The notes under the pieces are model-generated. The model saw only the letters and a program-made list of their open reading frames with translations, was not told where the DNA came from and made no database searches. Position numbers and translations under genes: made by a program. A stretch of DNA of 64,000 nucleotides from an uncultured Alphaproteobacteria bacterium (GTDB lineage Bacteria; Pseudomonadota; Alphaproteobacteria; RF32; CAG-239). The first letter of the stretch is position 1; the number at the start of each line of letters is the position of its first letter. This document shows, in pieces, positions 60,951 to 64,000 of this stretch. The stretch spans positions 1 to 64,000 of the forward strand of contig CALXTR010000007.1 in the NCBI GenBank assembly GCA_944391475.1. Reading direction: 5' to 3'.

Positions 60951-62198
60951 TTAAAGATTATATTCCAAATGTTTACTGGTTTTGGTCGTGCGAATAATTC
61001 TTGGTACCATAAACACCAGAGTTTCGGATTTCGGTTCAGCCACCCCAAAAATTTCATTTGGAATACCAATAATCATAAAATTATCTCCGATTTTACTACG
61101 GATATTGAATTGAGTAATTTGGCCACTAGTTTTTTCCAAAGTTATATTAGAAAATATTTTGTTACCTTGTTCTAAAGAAGCCTTCGCTAAAATTGATAAA
61201 TCAGACCAAGCATTTCCTCTGGCGCCGCATTTACCAATGTCAAACCGTGATAGCCACAAATTCGGCACGGTAATTTTGCCTTGAGACAACATTTCAACTT
61301 TTGCCTGCTGCCCAAGATAATTTTGTAAGGTTTGAATATTGATATCATTAGATGTTGTCAGCACTCGACCAATCACACCGGTTTTAGCTGTTCTAATTGT
61401 ACCATAGTCAAAGATGTTGACCATGTTTTGCCAATTAATTTCCCCATTGGGGGTGTTAGGATAGATTCTAAAAATACTAACATCAAACGCCACCAAAATC
61501 GGATTATCTTCAAAATAAGCAATTAAGGTCATAATTTTGTTTTGCAGAGCAAAATCGGCATCAAATGAAATTGTATAGTCTTCCCAATCAGTTGTAATAT
61601 CAGTAATTCCGGCGCCCCTTAAGACATCAAGTACACTTAACAGAATAGGTCTTGATTTCGGCACATGAAGACTAAAATTACTTTTTCTGGAGATACGCAA
61701 AGTTTTATTATTAGCATCATAAGTATAATAAATTTCTGCAGCCTCAGCAATCATTCTTACTACTTCAGAAAGCTCTCCGCGTAAATTTTCAGCCGAGATA
61801 CTAGCATAAGGAGCATCTTTTGCAATCACTCGAATATCGGCTTCTTTAAGGAGCTTATACAGAGCTTTTTCGGCCGGCATGGTATCAAAAGAGAAACCAT
61901 TGACCTCGTAGCGCGGCAACATATCGTTACGACCGTTTCTAACCAAATTAAAGGCTTTTATGTTAAAAGGAATAGTAGTAATGATTTGTTGAGCATTCCA
62001 GTTAACCGAGCAGCGCAAAGGAGCTTCCAAGTCCAAGTTTCTGGCCCCTTCTGAAGTATGAATGGGGAGTTGCTCAGGTTCCTCAATTTTTGCGGTAACG
62101 ACATTATTGGGCATCACAATAGTTTGTTGGGGATTAATTTTACACCCACACAACAGTGCTACTGCTATATATCCACAATATATAAATAAGCGTTTCAT
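60951..62198 (-). CDS. Secretin-N-domain-like lipoprotein
   Basis: A 415-residue lipoprotein with signal ending LLCGC (Cys about residue 19). A domain resembling secretin N0/N1 modules follows (YASISAENLRGELSEVVRMIAEAAEIYYTYD, then TLRISRK). The end is GDNFMIIGIPNE ... LVFMVPRIIR, resembling the last strands of a secretin, though the typical secretin core is short or degenerate. It may form an outer-membrane ring for the secretion system, in parallel to the pilus secretin at 30816-32432. Eleven bases separate it from the downstream gene. Confidence 0.65.
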   Translation of the reverse strand: MKRLFIYCGYIAVALLCGCKINPQQTIVMPNNVVTAKIEEPEQLPIHTSEGARNLDLEAPLRCSVNWNAQQIITTIPFNIKAFNLVRNGRNDMLPRYEVNGFSFDTMPAEKALYKLLKEADIRVIAKDAPYASISAENLRGELSEVVRMIAEAAEIYYTYDANNKTLRISRKSNFSLHVPKSRPILLSVLDVLRGAGITDITTDWEDYTISFDADFALQNKIMTLIAYFEDNPILVAFDVSIFRIYPNTPNGEINWQNMVNIFDYGTIRTAKTGVIGRVLTTSNDINIQTLQNYLGQQAKVEMLSQGKITVPNLWLSRFDIGKCGARGNAWSDLSILAKASLEQGNKIFSNITLEKTSGQITQFNIRSKIGDNFMIIGIPNEIFGVAEPKSETLVFMVPRIIRTTKTSKHLEYNL

Positions 62199-62210
62199 CT
62201 TCTCTCCGTG

Positions 62211-62777
62211 CTAAATATCTGTTTTTGGTGTAGGTGCTTGTATATCTGGTAAATCGTTGTCTATAGCATCATGAGTTGCATATTGTGACATATCACCAAT
62301 TTGTGTACTGTTTTCTCGTAAAATTTTATCAACAACTTCATCCATACTCATTCCGGCTCCGACAGTTGGATCTACGGTTTTATCGACTTCGCCTAGGGCT
62401 TTTTTCATTTTCTCCAGTTCGCTGTCATCTTGTTTAATCATATCAGGTGAAGCATTACTACGTAATTCTTGTTTGTATTCTTTTAGCTCTTTTTTTAAGC
62501 CGTTTAATCCGCCGGTAATTTTTTTCTCAATGTAAGGATAGAGTTCTTTGTGGTCAATCAGAAAATCGCCGGTATCACAAATTTCTTCCAACACATCTAG
62601 AATATACCCATAGAACGGATATTCTTCGACAGCAATATTCCCGCTGCGAACACATCTAGCCGCAATTCGAGAAATAGTTCTATCCAGATAGTCGCGCAAA
62701 CGGATATAATTATCCAAATACCATAACGTATCTTTAGATACATTATTAGCGTCGGTAAAATTTAGATTGTCAGCCAT
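62211..62777 (-). CDS. Soluble protein, unknown
   Basis: A 188-residue protein without signal or membrane helix. It is helical, with a conserved-looking N-terminal half (TLWYLDNYIRLRDYLDRT, AARCVRSGNIAVEEYPFYGYI) and a Lys/Glu coiled region (GLKKELKEYKQEL), then an acidic tail. The start is the ATG at 62777 with AGGTGG ahead, in preference to the GTG three codons earlier. No family recognised; a cytoplasmic factor of the neighbouring system is possible. Confidence 0.6.
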   Translation of the reverse strand: MADNLNFTDANNVSKDTLWYLDNYIRLRDYLDRTISRIAARCVRSGNIAVEEYPFYGYILDVLEEICDTGDFLIDHKELYPYIEKKITGGLNGLKKELKEYKQELRSNASPDMIKQDDSELEKMKKALGEVDKTVDPTVGAGMSMDEVVDKILRENSTQIGDMSQYATHDAIDNDLPDIQAPTPKTDI

Positions 62778-62844
62778 ATTAACCACCTTTCACTAACATT
62801 AATTTAATTTAGCAAAATTGGTTTGTAAATCACTTTTTAGGTTA

Positions 62845-64000
62845 TCATACACCTATATTTCCAATCAAATATGGATCAGGCGCATTTTCATAATTTCTCA
62901 GTTCGGCAATACCTATTTCTGTTTGCTTAATTACCGCTTTGGAATTAGGTGTTTGTTTAAGCGATGCTAATAAATCAGCACTACTCATTACTTTGGTTGT
63001 CGCTGATTTGGTTTTGGGCTCTTCAGTAGCATTATCTATGCCGACATTTTCTGTAGCGGTTGGGTTGAGATTTTCTTTGCTCTCGGCTGTTTGCGGACCC
63101 TTATCAAGCTCTATTTGATTTAATGGGGAGGTGTTGTCTTCCGTACTTTCATCTATGGGGAGCTGTTCATTTTCAGCCGCTGCTATAGGTAATTCTTCAT
63201 TGGGATCTTCTTCATATTCCCACTCCCAATCCTGTCCTTCTATCCCATCAATCTCGTCAACATTTTCCTCGCCACTGGTGTCTTCTTCATATTCCCACTC
63301 CCAGTCTTGACCTTCTATACCTTGGGGTTCTTCCTCTGAAGCTCCTTCTTCTTCATATTCCCACTCCCAGTCTTGACCTTCCAATCCTTGGGGTTCTTCC
63401 TCTGAAGCTCCTTCTTCTTCATATTCCCATTCCCAATCTTGACCTTCAACATTTTGAGCTTCGGGCAGATTATTTTCTTCCTGTTGATCATCTTCATGTT
63501 TTACAATATCATCACTTGAAGATTTTGTGTCACTTGAAGCTATATCGGTAATGGATTTATCGCTATCGACCTCATTGTCGCTGAAACCCCAGTCCGTGCT
63601 TGAAACATTTTGGTCGTTATCCAATGGTACGGGTTCAAATTCTGATTTTATGTATTCAGCTACATTTTGCCTAATTTCACGTGTCGAAACGGCAATATTA
63701 CGTTCGACCTCTTCTTCATCTTCAAGCAACTTAGCTTTTTCTATAGATTTTTGAATGTATGATTTTCGGCTTTTGCGATTTCCACTTTTATTCTGCTGCA
63801 GTTCAGCTTCATCATTTAAGCCAACATTTGCATTTGAAGTATTGGGCATAGGGCGAAATATCGGCAAGTTTACCTGAATATTTTGCTCCTGCAATTTTTT
63901 GAAAGTTTCAACAATTGTATCCACGGAAGATTTTTGGCTTTCTTTTAAGGCCAAAGAAATAATGGTTGATAATTCATTGGTCTGCTGTCTTGCCAATTCT
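62845..64000 (-). CDS. Acidic repeat protein, 5' end outside window
   Basis: At least 385 residues; the frame is open through the window edge, so the true start is probably beyond 64000. It is low in hydrophobic residues, with a basic patch (NRKSRKSYIQKSIEKA) and then a very acidic central part with four tandem copies of a unit containing EGQDWEWEYEE. The C-terminal end has STTKVMSSADLLASLKQ. No signal peptide or membrane helix is seen in the visible part. The repeated Trp/Tyr/Glu motif may be a protein-binding linear motif. Function unknown; it is upstream of the genes flanking virB11. Confidence 0.65.
   Translation of the reverse strand, partial: ELARQQTNELSTIISLALKESQKSSVDTIVETFKKLQEQNIQVNLPIFRPMPNTSNANVGLNDEAELQQNKSGNRKSRKSYIQKSIEKAKLLEDEEEVERNIAVSTREIRQNVAEYIKSEFEPVPLDNDQNVSSTDWGFSDNEVDSDKSITDIASSDTKSSSDDIVKHEDDQQEENNLPEAQNVEGQDWEWEYEEEGASEEEPQGLEGQDWEWEYEEEGASEEEPQGIEGQDWEWEYEEDTSGEENVDEIDGIEGQDWEWEYEEDPNEELPIAAAENEQLPIDESTEDNTSPLNQIELDKGPQTAESKENLNPTATENVGIDNATEEPKTKSATTKVMSSADLLASLKQTPNSKAVIKQTEIGIAELRNYENAPDPYLIGNIGV
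63208..63447 (-). repeat. Four 22-residue acidic repeats
   Basis: The segment encodes four copies of EGQDWEWEYEE followed by a variable acidic linker. The middle two are almost identical at DNA level and exactly 66 bases apart, showing recent duplication. Confidence 0.88.

Overview
The window is an AT-rich bacterial chromosome segment, most likely from an uncultivated, host- or gut-associated alphaproteobacterium. The evidence is a cmk-rpsA pair, a small LptM-type lipoprotein with a YPxTYP tail, a probable rhodoquinone methyltransferase (RquA, which implies anaerobic respiration), CCA-encoding tRNA genes and a large VirB-like type IV secretion locus. No rRNA, transposase, phage gene or CRISPR array was seen.

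Region 1 (about 1-22.8 kb) is mostly housekeeping and small envelope genes. It has four tRNA genes (Ser-GGA, Arg-CCU, Ala-GGC, Ala-CGC), two paralogous histidine phosphatases around an HD phosphohydrolase, a CbpA-like DnaJ with a DUF1349 partner, several small exported proteins, an ELM1-family protein, LemA, an M20 peptidase and an SH3 protein. A compact minus-strand operon carries an exported protein, rsmE, a LuxR-type response regulator, an Hpt protein and rquA. Then come cmk-rpsA, an HTH gene behind a structured RNA, a TlpA-gpt pair, a TerY-P signalling triad (vWA protein, PP2C phosphatase, kinase) and a nitronate-monooxygenase-like enzyme. Two tRNA loci carry partial tRNA duplications with exactly the same 184-bp period.

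Region 2 (22.9-34.9 kb, minus strand) is a type IVb pilus assembly operon like the thin pilus of plasmid R64. In transcription order it encodes an OmpA-like long disordered protein, a TcpQ/PilL-like lipoprotein, a secretin, PilO, PilP, an extension ATPase, the GspF-like platform, a pilin-like protein without a processing site, a true prepilin and a PilT/DotB-like ATPase.

Region 3 (35.3-60.2 kb, plus strand, divergent from the pilus operon) is a type IV secretion system of unusual make-up. It has three VirB2-like pilins, VirB3, VirB4, four proteins with VirB5-like N-termini that grow to 1281 residues, two VirB8-like proteins, a small VirB7-like lipoprotein and a VirB9 with a C-terminal SPOR-like domain. 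The VirB10/DotG function appears divided between two giant proteins made of about 17-residue repeats, one membrane-anchored (1141 aa) and one exported and ending in the VirB10 domain (1534 aa). A VirB11 ATPase follows. No VirB6, VirD4 coupling protein or relaxase is in the window.

Region 4 (60.2-64 kb, minus strand, convergent) holds a single-span membrane protein, a secretin-N-domain-like lipoprotein, an unrecognised soluble protein and the 3' part of an acidic protein with 22-residue repeats. These probably belong to the same envelope machine. The head-to-head layout of pilus and secretion genes is the main biological interest of the window.
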